Source: JAMIFN01 sp035906235
Lineage (GTDB): Bacteria; Pseudomonadota; Gammaproteobacteria; Burkholderiales; Burkholderiaceae_C
DNA length: 37,827 nucleotides
Direction of reading: 5' to 3'
Assembly: GCA_035906235.1 (NCBI GenBank)
Contig: JAMIFN010000089.1
Span: 1-37,827 of the forward strand
Notes under the pieces: model-generated
What the model was told of the DNA's origin: nothing
Databases searched by the model: none
The model's input: the letters and a program-made list of their open reading frames with translations, nothing else
Translations under genes and position numbers: made by a program
In this document: positions 1-8,447 of the stretch, piece by piece
Position numbering within the stretch: the stretch's first letter is position 1
How the letters are laid out: each line of letters starts with the position of its first letter

Positions 1-235
1 GGAAGACGACTACTTCGTCCAGCGCAAGCTCTACCCCAATGTCGATTTCTACTCGGGCATCGTGCAACGCGCCATTGGCATTCCCGTCAAACTGTTCACG
101 GGCATCTTTGCCCTGGCACGCACAGTGGGCTGGATTGCGCAACTGAACGAAATGATCGGCGACCCCGAATACAAAATCGGCCGCCCACGCCAGCTCTACA
201 CCGGCGCTGTGCGCCGCGACATTCCGCAGAAATAA
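1..235 (+). CDS. gltA: Citrate synthase, C-terminal end (partial)
   Basis: The reading frame is open from the window edge (first full codon at base 2) to TAA at 233-235 and gives about 77 residues. It contains the typical citrate synthase tail: YPNVDFYSGI, then the GIP and FTGIFALARTVGWIAQ stretch, and IGRPRQLYTG close to the end. This segment holds the conserved Asp of NVDFYSG and an Arg that contribute to the active site in the family. The enzyme condenses acetyl-CoA with oxaloacetate at the entry of the TCA cycle. The N-terminal part lies outside the window. A strong terminator follows 26 bases after the stop, so the unit ends here. Identification is by recognition of the conserved C-terminus. 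Confidence 0.95.
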   Translation, partial: EDDYFVQRKLYPNVDFYSGIVQRAIGIPVKLFTGIFALARTVGWIAQLNEMIGDPEYKIGRPRQLYTGAVRRDIPQK

Positions 236-260
236 GCGCTGCCCCGCTATTTGCGCACCA

Positions 261-286
261 AGCTCCTCGAAAGAGGAGCTTTTTTT
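261..286 (+). terminator. Intrinsic terminator after gltA
   Basis: A perfect 8-bp stem (AGCTCCTC / GAGGAGCT) is closed by a GAAA tetraloop and followed directly by a run of seven T. This is a textbook rho-independent terminator for the citrate synthase transcript. Confidence 0.93.
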
Positions 287-342
287 ATGCTTATAACCCT
301 ATACTTTGCATGGTAATTTAGTGTTGCATTTAACCACCGCGC

Positions 343-363
343 AAAAGTAAGCGTCTTACTTTT
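343..363. promoter_or_regulatory. Perfect 9-bp inverted repeat, possible operator
   Basis: AAAAGTAAG and CTTACTTTT form a perfect 9-bp inverted repeat around a 3-base spacer (CGT). It lies about 97 bases upstream of the chosen start of the DUF1302 gene and beyond the gltA terminator, so it is in that operon's control region. No T-run follows, which argues against a terminator. A dimeric repressor or activator site is the simplest reading; the cognate regulator is not in the window. The rest of 287-459 is AT-rich and holds no gene I can support. Confidence 0.45.
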
Positions 364-459
364 CCAGAATCATGGCCGTAGAAACCTTTAAAAATTCAAG
401 GCTGGGTGGTAAATTCCCCCCTTGTTCCGTCATCTTTGCATACATATCTGAGGTTTTTC

Positions 460-2127
460 ATGTCTTCTTTACCTAGCGCCCGCTTCACGCTCTCGCTAAT
501 TGCTGTTGCCGCCAGCTTTGTCGTCAGCACAGCCAGCGCCCACACCGTCCCACTTGGCTCCGATGGCGAAATTCGCTACAACTTCACCGCCAACTACGGC
601 TTGGCTCAGCGTTTAGAAGCGCCTAACGCGGCCGTTACCGACGTTACCGTCAATCCCAGCAATGCCAATACCAATGATGGCGATCTGAACTTCAAAAAAA
701 ACGCCATCATCAACAACCGCCTCAGTGTGCTGGGCGAAGCTGACATTCGCTACAAAGCCAATCAAGGCGTATTTTTGCGCGCCCAGGCTTTTTACGACGC
801 TGCCTACCACGGCAAAACCGATAATACAACTCCGCCTTTGAGCTTTACCGATAACCACGCCCCAGGTGCGGCAGAGTTCTCACGCGGCACGCGCCGCGCA
901 TCGGGTGGCGAAGCCGAATTTCTAGATGCTTACTGGTACGGGGATTTCAAAGTCGGCGAAAATTCTGCGCTGAACATCAAAGTCGGCCGCCATGTCGTGC
1001 AATGGGGTGAGGGCGTATTTTTCGCCAATATCGCTGGAGCACAAGCCCCTGTGGATGTGAATAAGGTCAATGTCCCTGGGGCACAAGTCAAAGACTTCTT
1101 GCTGCCCGTCGGCCAAGTTTCGGTCAATTATTCGCTCAACAATAAATGGACTTTGATGGGCTATGCCCAGTATGAATTCCGCGAAACCAAATTGCCTGCG
1201 GCCGGTAACTTCTGGTCCGTCGTCGACTTCTTAGGTCCAGGCTCTGAGTCCATGTTCTTGGGCATGCCTACAGCCTCACCGCGCGGCAATGACATCAAGC
1301 CCAGTGCCAGTGGACAATGGGGTCTAGGTGCGCGCTACATCACCGACAACAGCACCGAAATTGGCGTTTACCACCTGCGATACCACAGCCGTGCACCCTC
1401 ACTGCAGGTTAATTTAGCGGGAGTCCCATTTCCTCCCTTTGCTGTACCTGCCAGCTACCAAATCCGTTACCAAGATGACATCAAGCTGACTGGCGCGAGC
1501 TTCAATACCCGCGCCGGCGATGTCGCGGTAGCAGGCGAGATTAGCTACAAACAAAATGTTCCAGTCTGGGTACTCACAGCCTTAGGCCCGACCAATTATT
1601 TACCTCAAGCTGGCGCACTCAATTTCAACCCTGCTGACGGTATTGCCCGTGGCAATGTGATGCAAGCCCAAATCAGCAGCACATACATTGTTGCACCCAA
1701 CCCCATTGCACCTGGTGGCATCACGCTAGTCGGCGAACTGGCTTACCAGCGCGCCCTGAGCAAAAAGACCCCTTTACCATGGTCATCCACCCGTGATTCC
1801 TCAGCCATCGCACTCTTGGCCATTCCGTCTTACCCCGATGTATTTGATGGCTGGGATCTGAAAGTTCCACTCACTTATATGCAAGTTTTAGGGGGTAAAA
1901 GTGCAGCAGCTTGTGCTACCAGCTGTCATGCAACTTTCCCTAGTGGGGATTCTCTAACCCTGCTGGGTGATAAAGAAAAACGCTTCAGCATTGGCGCACA
2001 ACTGACCTATCTGGGCAATTTGCAATTAGGGATGACTTACACCAAATTCTTGGGCAAACCCGATTATGTGCATAACCCCGCTGGGGACCGCGACAACATC
2101 GCACTGAATGTGACCTACAACTTTTAA
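460..2127 (+). CDS. DUF1302 family outer-membrane protein
   Basis: A 555-residue protein. It starts with a clear signal peptide (hydrophobic stretch LSLIAVAASFVVSTASA, probable cleavage after ASA), followed by alternating polar and aromatic segments and a C-terminal Phe (NVTYNF), as expected for a beta-barrel inserted by the Bam complex. Length and overall look fit DUF1302, whose genes commonly sit beside DUF1329 genes, as here. I chose the ATG at 460 because it puts the signal peptide at the N-terminus and has a GAGG-like site just upstream; a GTG at 406 in the same frame would add 18 residues ahead of the signal sequence. A short Cys pair (CATSC) near residue 480 could form a disulfide. Substrate unknown; a role in export or uptake of hydrophobic compounds is only inferred from families seen next to RND-type transporters in other genomes. 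Confidence 0.85.
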   Translation: MSSLPSARFTLSLIAVAASFVVSTASAHTVPLGSDGEIRYNFTANYGLAQRLEAPNAAVTDVTVNPSNANTNDGDLNFKKNAIINNRLSVLGEADIRYKANQGVFLRAQAFYDAAYHGKTDNTTPPLSFTDNHAPGAAEFSRGTRRASGGEAEFLDAYWYGDFKVGENSALNIKVGRHVVQWGEGVFFANIAGAQAPVDVNKVNVPGAQVKDFLLPVGQVSVNYSLNNKWTLMGYAQYEFRETKLPAAGNFWSVVDFLGPGSESMFLGMPTASPRGNDIKPSASGQWGLGARYITDNSTEIGVYHLRYHSRAPSLQVNLAGVPFPPFAVPASYQIRYQDDIKLTGASFNTRAGDVAVAGEISYKQNVPVWVLTALGPTNYLPQAGALNFNPADGIARGNVMQAQISSTYIVAPNPIAPGGITLVGELAYQRALSKKTPLPWSSTRDSSAIALLAIPSYPDVFDGWDLKVPLTYMQVLGGKSAAACATSCHATFPSGDSLTLLGDKEKRFSIGAQLTYLGNLQLGMTYTKFLGKPDYVHNPAGDRDNIALNVTYNF

Positions 2128-2163
2128 GCTCGCGCTCTTTGCCGCATTGAGGAGGAACATCGT

Positions 2164-3525
2164 ATGAATAAGCATTTCAAATACACAGCAGCAGCTTTAA
2201 GCATGCTGCTCGCGACGGCTGCTTTTGCCAAAGCCAGTCCTGCAGAGGTTGCCCGTTTGGGCAAAGACCTCACCTGTGCTGGTGCAGAAAAAGCAGGTAA
2301 TAAAGAGGGGGTTGCCGAATTCACCGGCAAATGGCTGGGCGCCCCTCCTGGGTTTAGCACCACAGAACCCCTGAAAAACCCCTACGCAAATGAAAAGCCC
2401 CTCTACACCGTCACTGGCGAGAATATGGCGAAATACGCCCAGTTTTTATCTCCAGGCCTGCAAACGATGCTCAAAAAATACCCCAGCTACGCGCTGCCGG
2501 TTTACCAGAGTCATCGTGATTTCCGTTATGCCGACTGGGTGTGTGACCGCGCATTAGAAAATGCCAAAATCGCAGAATTGACCGACGGAGGCCAAGGCAT
2601 CGTCGGCGTACGCGGCAGCTTGGCCTACTTCCCCTTCCCTAAAACGGGGCTGGAGCTTGCAGCCAACCTTACCTATGCATTCCGCCCTAGCGAAGCCGCG
2701 TTTTACGATGTGGCAGTGGTTTACCCAGGCAACCGCATCGCTTGGGGCCGCCAAAACTACCGCATCTTCAACCAAAACTCCGACCCTAGCCTGAAACCAA
2801 CGACAACCGTCGGCACCGTGTATGCCAATGCCAATGTCACCACACTTTTGCCTTTGCGCGATGCGGGGACTAACTTTGTTACCACCGACAGCTTCAACAC
2901 CAAGTCCATGCCCCGCGTGACTTTTGGCTACGATCCTGGTACGCGCCGTGTACGCCAGTACCCAGCTTTTGGTTTTGACTCGCCAGATCCCGCGACCAGC
3001 GGTTTCCGCACCATCGACGAAGACCGCCTATTCAATGGCTCACCTGAGCGCTATGACTGGAAGATCTTGGGCAAGCAAAGCATGATCATCCCTTACAACG
3101 CTTACGGCTTGGATGATACACGCGTCAAATACCAAGACTTGCTGGGCATACACCACATCAACCCTGCGCACACACGCTATGAGATGCATCGCCTCTGGGT
3201 GGTAGAAGCCACGCTGAAACCCACCTACCGCCACAAATATGCCAAACGCATCATTTTTGTCGATGAAGACACTTGGCAGCCAATATTAGAGGATAACTAT
3301 GATTCGCGCGGTCAACTCTGGCGCGTCAACCAGGTCCATCTGAAGTACATCTACGGCACCGAAGGCTTCCAGACCCGCGTTACCACTTACAACGACATTC
3401 TGCGCGATGCCTATGTAATCGACCGCATGACTAACGAGGCACAGCAGCAACCACGCTACGGCAAAGCTGCTGGGCTAGATGCGTCCATGTTTACACCTGA
3501 TTATTCGCGTCGTATGGGTCGTTAA
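2164..3525 (+). CDS. DUF1329 family periplasmic protein
   Basis: A 453-residue protein with a cleavable signal peptide (KYTAAALSMLLATAAFA, cleavage after AFA) and no lipobox Cys at the cleavage site. The body matches DUF1329, a LolA/LolB-like fold family of exported proteins; typical pieces are IVGVRGSLAYFPFPKTG near residue 145 and HRLWVVEATLKPTYRHKYAKR near residue 345. A very strong ribosome binding site (GAGGAGGAA, 2149-2157) lies 6 bases before the ATG. The gene follows the DUF1302 gene by 36 bases and is closed by its own terminator, so the two form a two-gene operon. In many Proteobacteria this pair is accompanied by an MMPL/RND transporter gene and a LuxR-type regulator; neither is present here. 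Function unknown; it may carry a hydrophobic ligand across the periplasm for the DUF1302 barrel. Confidence 0.88.
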   Translation: MNKHFKYTAAALSMLLATAAFAKASPAEVARLGKDLTCAGAEKAGNKEGVAEFTGKWLGAPPGFSTTEPLKNPYANEKPLYTVTGENMAKYAQFLSPGLQTMLKKYPSYALPVYQSHRDFRYADWVCDRALENAKIAELTDGGQGIVGVRGSLAYFPFPKTGLELAANLTYAFRPSEAAFYDVAVVYPGNRIAWGRQNYRIFNQNSDPSLKPTTTVGTVYANANVTTLLPLRDAGTNFVTTDSFNTKSMPRVTFGYDPGTRRVRQYPAFGFDSPDPATSGFRTIDEDRLFNGSPERYDWKILGKQSMIIPYNAYGLDDTRVKYQDLLGIHHINPAHTRYEMHRLWVVEATLKPTYRHKYAKRIIFVDEDTWQPILEDNYDSRGQLWRVNQVHLKYIYGTEGFQTRVTTYNDILRDAYVIDRMTNEAQQQPRYGKAAGLDASMFTPDYSRRMGR

Positions 3526-3560
3526 GATCACTGCAAAAAACAACCCGATAAAAGGCATGA

Positions 3561-3595
3561 AGCCACCAAGGATTTCACTCCTTGGTGGCTTTTTT
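3561..3595 (+). terminator. Intrinsic terminator after the DUF1302-DUF1329 operon
   Basis: An 11-bp perfect stem (AGCCACCAAGG / CCTTGGTGGCT) with an 8-base loop is followed by six T. It ends the + strand operon and lies between it and the convergent aspS gene. The opposite flank lacks a clean T-run, so it should act mainly on the + strand. Confidence 0.92.
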
Positions 3596-3681
3596 ATTGC
3601 TACCTATACGCGCCCGCGCGACCCCGAGGGGCCGACTACCCAATCCGCCCAGAAAACACCCACAAGGTGTGGATGGCTAAC

Positions 3682-5499
3682 TTATTCCATCGGCAGTGGG
3701 TTACGCAGTTTGATGTGCAACTCACGCAATTGTTTTTCTTCGACCAAGCTAGGTGCTTGCGTAAGCAAGTCTTGCGCACGCTGGGTTTTGGGGAAAGCGA
3801 TGACATCGCGGATGGATTCAGCGCCTGTCATCAGGGTGATGAGGCGATCCAAACCAAAGGCTAGGCCTCCGTGCGGCGGCGCGCCGTATTGCAGCGCGTC
3901 GAGCAAGTAGCCGAATTTGGCGCGCTGTTCGTCGGGGCCGATGTTGAGAGCTGAGAATACCTTGGCCTGTACATCAGCGCGGTGGATACGCACCGAGCCG
4001 CCGCCCAGCTCCCAACCATTTAGCACCATGTCGTAGGCTTTGGCCAGACAAGCACCGGGGTCGCTGTCCATCAGGTCTTCGTGGCCATCTTTGGGCGCGG
4101 TAAAGGGGTGGTGTACAGCCGCCCAACGATGGTTTTCTTCATCGTGTTCGAACATGGGGAAGTCCACCACCCACAGCGGTGCCCAGCGGTTTTCAAACAA
4201 ACCGTTTGCCCTGCCAAATTCGCTATGGCCGATTTTCAGGCGCAGATTGCCGATGGAATCATTGACGGTTTTGAGCTTGTCGGCGCCAAAGAACAGAATG
4301 TCGCCGTCTTGCGCACCTGTGCGTTTAAGGATTTCAGCCAAGGCTGCGTCATGCAGGTTTTTGACGATGGGCGATTGCAGACCATCACGACCATTGGCGA
4401 CTTCGTTCACCTTGATCCAAGCCAAGCCCTTAGCGCCATAGATTTTGACGAATTCGGTGTACTGGTCGATTTCGCCACGGCTGATGGCTGCGCCGCCGGG
4501 CACGCGCAGAGCCACTACGCGCCCGCCTTTGGTGGTGGCGGGGGTGCTGAAAACTTTGAAATCCACATCGGCCATGACATCGGTCAGCTCGGTAAATTCG
4601 AGCTTGACGCGCAAATCGGGTTTGTCCGAACCAAAGCGCTGCGCCGCTTCGGCATAGCTCATGCTGGGGAATTCGCCCAAGTCCACACCCAATTGGGTTT
4701 GGAAAACTTCTTTGATCATGCGCTGGAAGATGGCGCGGATTTCTTCTTCGTTCAAGAAAGAGGTTTCGCAGTCGATCTGGGTAAACTCAGGCTGGCGATC
4801 GGCGCGCAGGTCTTCATCGCGAAAGCACTTGGTGATTTGGTAATAGCGGTCGTAGCCAGCGACCATCAGCATCTGCTTGTAGAGCTGGGGCGATTGCGGC
4901 AGGGCAAAAAACTGGCCGTCGTGCACACGGCTGGGCACCAGATAATCGCGCGCGCCTTCGGGCGTAGATTTGCCCAGCATGGGCGTTTCAATGTCGATAA
5001 AGCCTTCCATATCCAGAAAGTTGCGCACCTGAATGGCGGTTTTGTAGCGCAGCATCAGGTTTTTCTGCATGGCGGGGCGGCGCAAATCCATGACGCGATG
5101 CGTCAGGCGCGTAGTCTCGCTCAGATTGTCGTCATCCATCTGGAAGGGCGGCGTGACCGAGGCGTTGAGCACCACCAATTCGTGGCACAGCACTTCGATT
5201 TGCCCGGTTTTGAGCTTGTCATTAGTCGTACCTGCGGGGCGGGCGCGCACCAGACCTTTGATCTGCACGCAAAACTCGTTGCGGATGTCTTCGGCCACTT
5301 TGAACATCTCGGCGCGGTCAGGGTCGCACACCACCTGCACATAGCCTTCGCGGTCGCGCAAATCAATAAAAATCACGCCCCCATGATCGCGGCGGCGATT
5401 GACCCAGCCGCATAGCGCCACGGTTTGCCCCATCAGGGCTTCGGTGACATCGCCACAATAGTGGCTGCGGAAAGTGCTGGCGGCGTTGTTAGTGCTCAT
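3682..5499 (-). CDS. aspS: Aspartyl-tRNA synthetase
   Basis: A 605-residue class II synthetase of the bacterial type that charges tRNA-Asp. The N-terminal OB-fold anticodon-binding domain (about residues 15-110, with VALCGWVNRRRDHGGVIFI) is followed by the catalytic core with motif 2 FRDEDLRADRQPEFTQID, the bacterial GAD insertion (about 290-400), and motif 3 near the end (GGLAFGLDRLITLMTG). Length is normal. The start ATG has only a weak purine stretch upstream (AAAGAAA). It is the last gene of the fmdB-DUF502-aspS run; an 83-base gap containing a dispersed repeat separates it from the DUF502 gene. The large open frame on the opposite strand is a shadow of codon bias. Confidence 0.97.
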   Translation of the reverse strand: MSTNNAASTFRSHYCGDVTEALMGQTVALCGWVNRRRDHGGVIFIDLRDREGYVQVVCDPDRAEMFKVAEDIRNEFCVQIKGLVRARPAGTTNDKLKTGQIEVLCHELVVLNASVTPPFQMDDDNLSETTRLTHRVMDLRRPAMQKNLMLRYKTAIQVRNFLDMEGFIDIETPMLGKSTPEGARDYLVPSRVHDGQFFALPQSPQLYKQMLMVAGYDRYYQITKCFRDEDLRADRQPEFTQIDCETSFLNEEEIRAIFQRMIKEVFQTQLGVDLGEFPSMSYAEAAQRFGSDKPDLRVKLEFTELTDVMADVDFKVFSTPATTKGGRVVALRVPGGAAISRGEIDQYTEFVKIYGAKGLAWIKVNEVANGRDGLQSPIVKNLHDAALAEILKRTGAQDGDILFFGADKLKTVNDSIGNLRLKIGHSEFGRANGLFENRWAPLWVVDFPMFEHDEENHRWAAVHHPFTAPKDGHEDLMDSDPGACLAKAYDMVLNGWELGGGSVRIHRADVQAKVFSALNIGPDEQRAKFGYLLDALQYGAPPHGGLAFGLDRLITLMTGAESIRDVIAFPKTQRAQDLLTQAPSLVEEKQLRELHIKLRNPLPME

Positions 5500-5546
5500 A
5501 ATTTTCTTTAAAAAAAGGTATTTTTCGGTATGATTTTGAGTGTTTA

Positions 5547-5571
5547 GGCGGTAAAACCTGCCTGAACAGCT
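5547..5571 (-). repeat. Dispersed 3'-end element, copy 1
   Basis: Read on the minus strand this is AGCTGTTCAGGCAGGTTTT followed by ACCGCC, beginning 11 bases after the stop codon of the DUF502 gene. It belongs to the family also seen at 12191, 22681, 32539, 35482 and 36044, with core CAGGCAG(G/A)TTTT preceded by an (AT)AGCT-like stretch. It has the same orientation as its upstream gene. Confidence 0.6.
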
Positions 5572-5582
5572 CCTATTTTTTA

Positions 5583-6257
5583 CTATGAATTTTGATACTG
5601 TCGTGGTGCAGGGTGCTCATCGTCTTTGATGGGCAATAGCTGCGGCGCCACCACGCCCATGCTGATGATGTATTTCAGGGCCTGGTCCACGCTCATATCC
5701 AATTCGTGGCAATGTTTGCGCGGCACCATCACAAAATAACCGCCTGTGGGGTTGGGCGTGGTCGGTACATACAGGCTCAGGCAATCTTCTGCACCCAAGC
5801 TGTGCAGTAAATCGGCGGTTTGGCTGTCAGGGTGGCCGGTTAAAAACGCAATCGTCCAACAGCCAGGGTGGGGCCACTGCACCAGCATGGCTTTGCGAAA
5901 AGCGTTGCCGCTGTCAGAAAACAAGGTGTCAGATACCTGTTTGACACTGTTGTAAATGCTGCTGACCACGGGGATACGCCCCATCATCAGATCCCAATAC
6001 ACCACCAGTTTTTTGCCCACAAAATTGCTGGCTATGCCACCTATCAGCAGCAGCAAAACGACAGCGGCGATGATGCCCAGCCCCGGAATATGCGCACCAA
6101 TCAAGGTATCGGGATGCCAAGTGCGCGGCAACACATCAAAAATGCCGTCGAGCGAACCCACCACCCAGCGCAGCACCAAAATGGTAATGGTGGCGGGCAC
6201 CACCACGAGCAGGCCCGCGAGCAACCAGCGTTTCACAGCGGCGATTAAAGCTTGCAT
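5583..6257 (-). CDS. DUF502 family inner-membrane protein
   Basis: A 224-residue protein with two N-terminal membrane segments (about residues 9-35, WLLAGLLVVVPATITILVLRW, and 57-80, IIAAVVLLLLIGGIASNFVG) followed by a soluble domain. The segments IPVVSSIYNSVKQVSDT and YVPTTPNPTGGYFVMVPR are characteristic of DUF502. I chose the ATG at 6257 rather than an upstream TTG, because the family begins with a short Lys/Arg-rich stretch and then the first helix. The gene sits 23 bases after fmdB and upstream of aspS, a conserved arrangement in Burkholderiales. The stop codon is 11 bases from a dispersed repeat. Biochemical function is unknown. Confidence 0.9.
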   Translation of the reverse strand: MQALIAAVKRWLLAGLLVVVPATITILVLRWVVGSLDGIFDVLPRTWHPDTLIGAHIPGLGIIAAVVLLLLIGGIASNFVGKKLVVYWDLMMGRIPVVSSIYNSVKQVSDTLFSDSGNAFRKAMLVQWPHPGCWTIAFLTGHPDSQTADLLHSLGAEDCLSLYVPTTPNPTGGYFVMVPRKHCHELDMSVDQALKYIISMGVVAPQLLPIKDDEHPAPRQYQNS

Positions 6258-6280
6258 GGTGTTTCTTGAGTTAGATGGCG

Positions 6281-6544
6281 TTAAACCGCACCCATGGCAG
6301 CGGGGCAAGCCGGACAAGCCGCAGCGCCATCGCTAGTGCCCGTAGCGGGGCAGGCCGCAGGTGCGGCGCTTTTGTAGGCATCGGCATACCAGCCCGAGCC
6401 TTTGAGCTGAAAACCCGCAGCCGTGACCTGTTTTTCCATTTGCGCAACGCCGCAAGCAAAACACTGCGGTGCAGGGTCAGACATTTTTTGCAGCACATCT
6501 TTGGCGTGGCCGCAGGTGGGGCATTGGTAAGCGTAAATAGGCAT
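6281..6544 (-). CDS. FmdB family zinc-ribbon protein
   Basis: An 87-residue protein starting MPIYAYQCPTCG, the diagnostic start of the FmdB/CxxC_CxxC_SSSS regulatory-type family. C8 and C11 pair with C28 and C31 to form the zinc ribbon. After it comes the usual VTAAGFQLKGSGWYADAYK segment and then a low-complexity Ala/Cys/Pro tail (AACPATG, AAACPACPAAMG) that carries three further Cys. Start chosen at the MPIY methionine; the frame is open 13 codons further but the family always begins here. First gene of fmdB-DUF502-aspS. The family is named after a putative formamidase regulator, but its real role is not established. Confidence 0.9.
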   Translation of the reverse strand: MPIYAYQCPTCGHAKDVLQKMSDPAPQCFACGVAQMEKQVTAAGFQLKGSGWYADAYKSAAPAACPATGTSDGAAACPACPAAMGAV

Positions 6545-6581
6545 GGCTGGGGCGTGAAACCTAGAAGAAACAAAGCCTTGC

Positions 6582-6587
6582 ATTATA
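6582..6587 (-). promoter_or_regulatory. Possible -10 box for fmdB-DUF502-aspS
   Basis: A perfect TATAAT on the minus strand lies 37 bases upstream of the fmdB ATG. I do not see a good -35 at the usual distance, so this is only a candidate sigma-70 promoter. It lies in the 65-base gap after the helicase gene. Confidence 0.35.
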
Positions 6588-6609
6588 AGAGCCTAGGTTT
6601 AAGGGCGGT

Positions 6610-8391
6610 TTAGGCCGCCACGCTGCACAGCACCAGCTCTTGGGTGGCGCGCGTCATGGCCACATACAGTAGCTTGGCTTCTTGTTCGTCTGCCTGGGCC
6701 GCTTGTCGGATTTTTTGCGCCGATGGGATGATGACCAAGGGAAACTCCAAGCCTTTGGCCGAGTGCATGGTGATCAAAGACACCTTATCTGCTCCGCTGG
6801 CGTAATGGGCATCGCCATGCTCGATAGTGGGTACGCCATAGCTTTCTAGCTTCCAAACCACGGGTTTGAAATCGTAATCATGGGCGCGATAGATGACGGC
6901 CATATCGCGCCATGCGACGCCTGCTTGGTGCGCCGCTTTGAGGCGCTGCGCAATGTAAACGCCTTGGGCTTTGCCGTTGGGCAGCGTGATGATTTCTGGT
7001 GCTTTGCCCGATCGCCCTGCGGACTGCGGCAGCAGCAAGGGTACGCCATCGTCGTCCGCATCATTGGCCTGCAGCACGCTTTGCGCCACATCGCGGGCGA
7101 AGCGCAAAATCTCATCGGTATTGCGGTAATTGACCTTAAGGATGGTGGTGCGCCCGCTAGCTTGTATGCCCACGCTTTTAAAGCTGAATTTTTTGCGTTT
7201 AGCCTGACCGTAAATCGACTGCGCATCGTCGTAGAGTACCAGCAGGCTATTGGTTCTGGGGTTGACCATTTGCGCCACCAGTTTGAACCATTCAGGTGCG
7301 AAATCGTGGCCTTCATCTATTAGCACGGCGTCGTACTGCGCTGCAGGAATTTGCCCGCGATCCACCGCATGGATGACGCGCTGCACCATTTGTTCAAAAA
7401 ATTCGGCCATGCTGGGCTGATCCGCTGGCAAGCCCACCTGGTAAGCCACCAGTTGCGCGCGACACCATTGGTGAAAGTTTTGCACCAGCACCTTGTCAGC
7501 CAAACCTTTGGCCTGCATGGTAGCGGCCAATTTTCCAGCCAGCGATTTATTGAAACACAGCACCAAAATCGGCTTGGTGGCGACTTTGGCCAAATGCTCG
7601 GCGCGGTAGCCCAAAATCAGGGTCTTGCCCGAACCTGCCACGCCGTGAATGACGCGGTGGCCTTCGCCCAAACTGCGTGCCAATTGCTCTTGCTGCAAGT
7701 CCATCACTTGCAGCAAATCCATTTTGGGGCTTTCGTTTTCAAACAAATCCGCTTGGCTGCGCGGAATACGCACCTCGGGAAACAGGTGCCAGCGCACCCT
7801 GTCGATTTGCGGCAGGCTCAGCACCTCGTGCGCTGCGGGCGTGTGCGAGAACATATCCCACAGGCGCTGCTGAAAGGCTTCGGCCTCCACGCCTTCTAGC
7901 ATGTCGTCTTTGCAAATCACGCGGTGCGGCGCCAGCACTTGATCGAGCTGCCCATCCCAAAACTGTTTGCGCGTTAGATTGGGTAAAACCACACCAATAC
8001 CCCAAGGAAAAATCAACTGTCCCTGGCACCTGCCTTGTGCATGCACCAATTGCGCGTCCGCCTGCAATAGCTGCACCGCCGTGTGTGCATAGCTACGCGC
8101 CTGCTCTAGTGGGTTTTGTACTTGGATTTCACCGCGCTCGGTATGGATGCGAAAGTGCTGACGATCGGCATGCAGGATGGTGTCGGCACGCCAATCTTTC
8201 ACCTCTAACACCAGCAGGCCACGCCTAGGGTGAAAAATCATAAAGTCAGGGTGCAAACCTGAAGCTCCAAGCGCCACCTCGTACCAGCACAAATAATCGT
8301 CCTCTAGCTTGGCTTCCAGGCGTTCGGCAAAGCGGCGCTCGCCACCCGTGGCAAAAGTGCAGCTACCGATGGCAGGAATCAGAACAGTCAT
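6610..8391 (-). CDS. NERD-domain UvrD-like helicase
   Basis: A 593-residue protein combining an N-terminal NERD (nuclease-related) domain with a superfamily 1 helicase. The NERD part shows the PD-(D/E)xK pattern: D49 (HPDF), E63 and K65 (EVK). The helicase has Walker A GVAGSGKT at 250-257, motif II DEGH at 359-362, motif III (VLYDDAQSIYG), motif IV (KVNYRNTDEIL), motif V (ITMHSAKGLEFPLVII) and motif VI (LYVAMTRAT). Start chosen at the ATG at 8391; the frame is open upstream but that extension is queD sequence in another frame. Such proteins are presumed to process nucleic acids in repair or defence, but no specific role is established. The gene lies 56 bases after queD with no defence genes beside it. 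Confidence 0.88.
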   Translation of the reverse strand: MTVLIPAIGSCTFATGGERRFAERLEAKLEDDYLCWYEVALGASGLHPDFMIFHPRRGLLVLEVKDWRADTILHADRQHFRIHTERGEIQVQNPLEQARSYAHTAVQLLQADAQLVHAQGRCQGQLIFPWGIGVVLPNLTRKQFWDGQLDQVLAPHRVICKDDMLEGVEAEAFQQRLWDMFSHTPAAHEVLSLPQIDRVRWHLFPEVRIPRSQADLFENESPKMDLLQVMDLQQEQLARSLGEGHRVIHGVAGSGKTLILGYRAEHLAKVATKPILVLCFNKSLAGKLAATMQAKGLADKVLVQNFHQWCRAQLVAYQVGLPADQPSMAEFFEQMVQRVIHAVDRGQIPAAQYDAVLIDEGHDFAPEWFKLVAQMVNPRTNSLLVLYDDAQSIYGQAKRKKFSFKSVGIQASGRTTILKVNYRNTDEILRFARDVAQSVLQANDADDDGVPLLLPQSAGRSGKAPEIITLPNGKAQGVYIAQRLKAAHQAGVAWRDMAVIYRAHDYDFKPVVWKLESYGVPTIEHGDAHYASGADKVSLITMHSAKGLEFPLVIIPSAQKIRQAAQADEQEAKLLYVAMTRATQELVLCSVAA

Positions 8392-8447
8392 AAACAGCTT
8401 GGACGGCGAAAACGAAGAGCCATCATAAAGCCTGATGGAATTTGTTC

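Noticed and set aside
261..286. gltA-terminator hairpin considered as a riboswitch-type attenuator for the next gene
   Set aside because: It lies close after the gltA stop, has a simple stem with T-run, and no alternative antiterminator structure is visible.
4081..5415. A 444-codon open frame antisense to aspS
   Set aside because: Its product has no recognisable domain, is rich in His/Gln/Ala/Phe as expected for the complement of GC-biased codons, and lies wholly within a certain gene.
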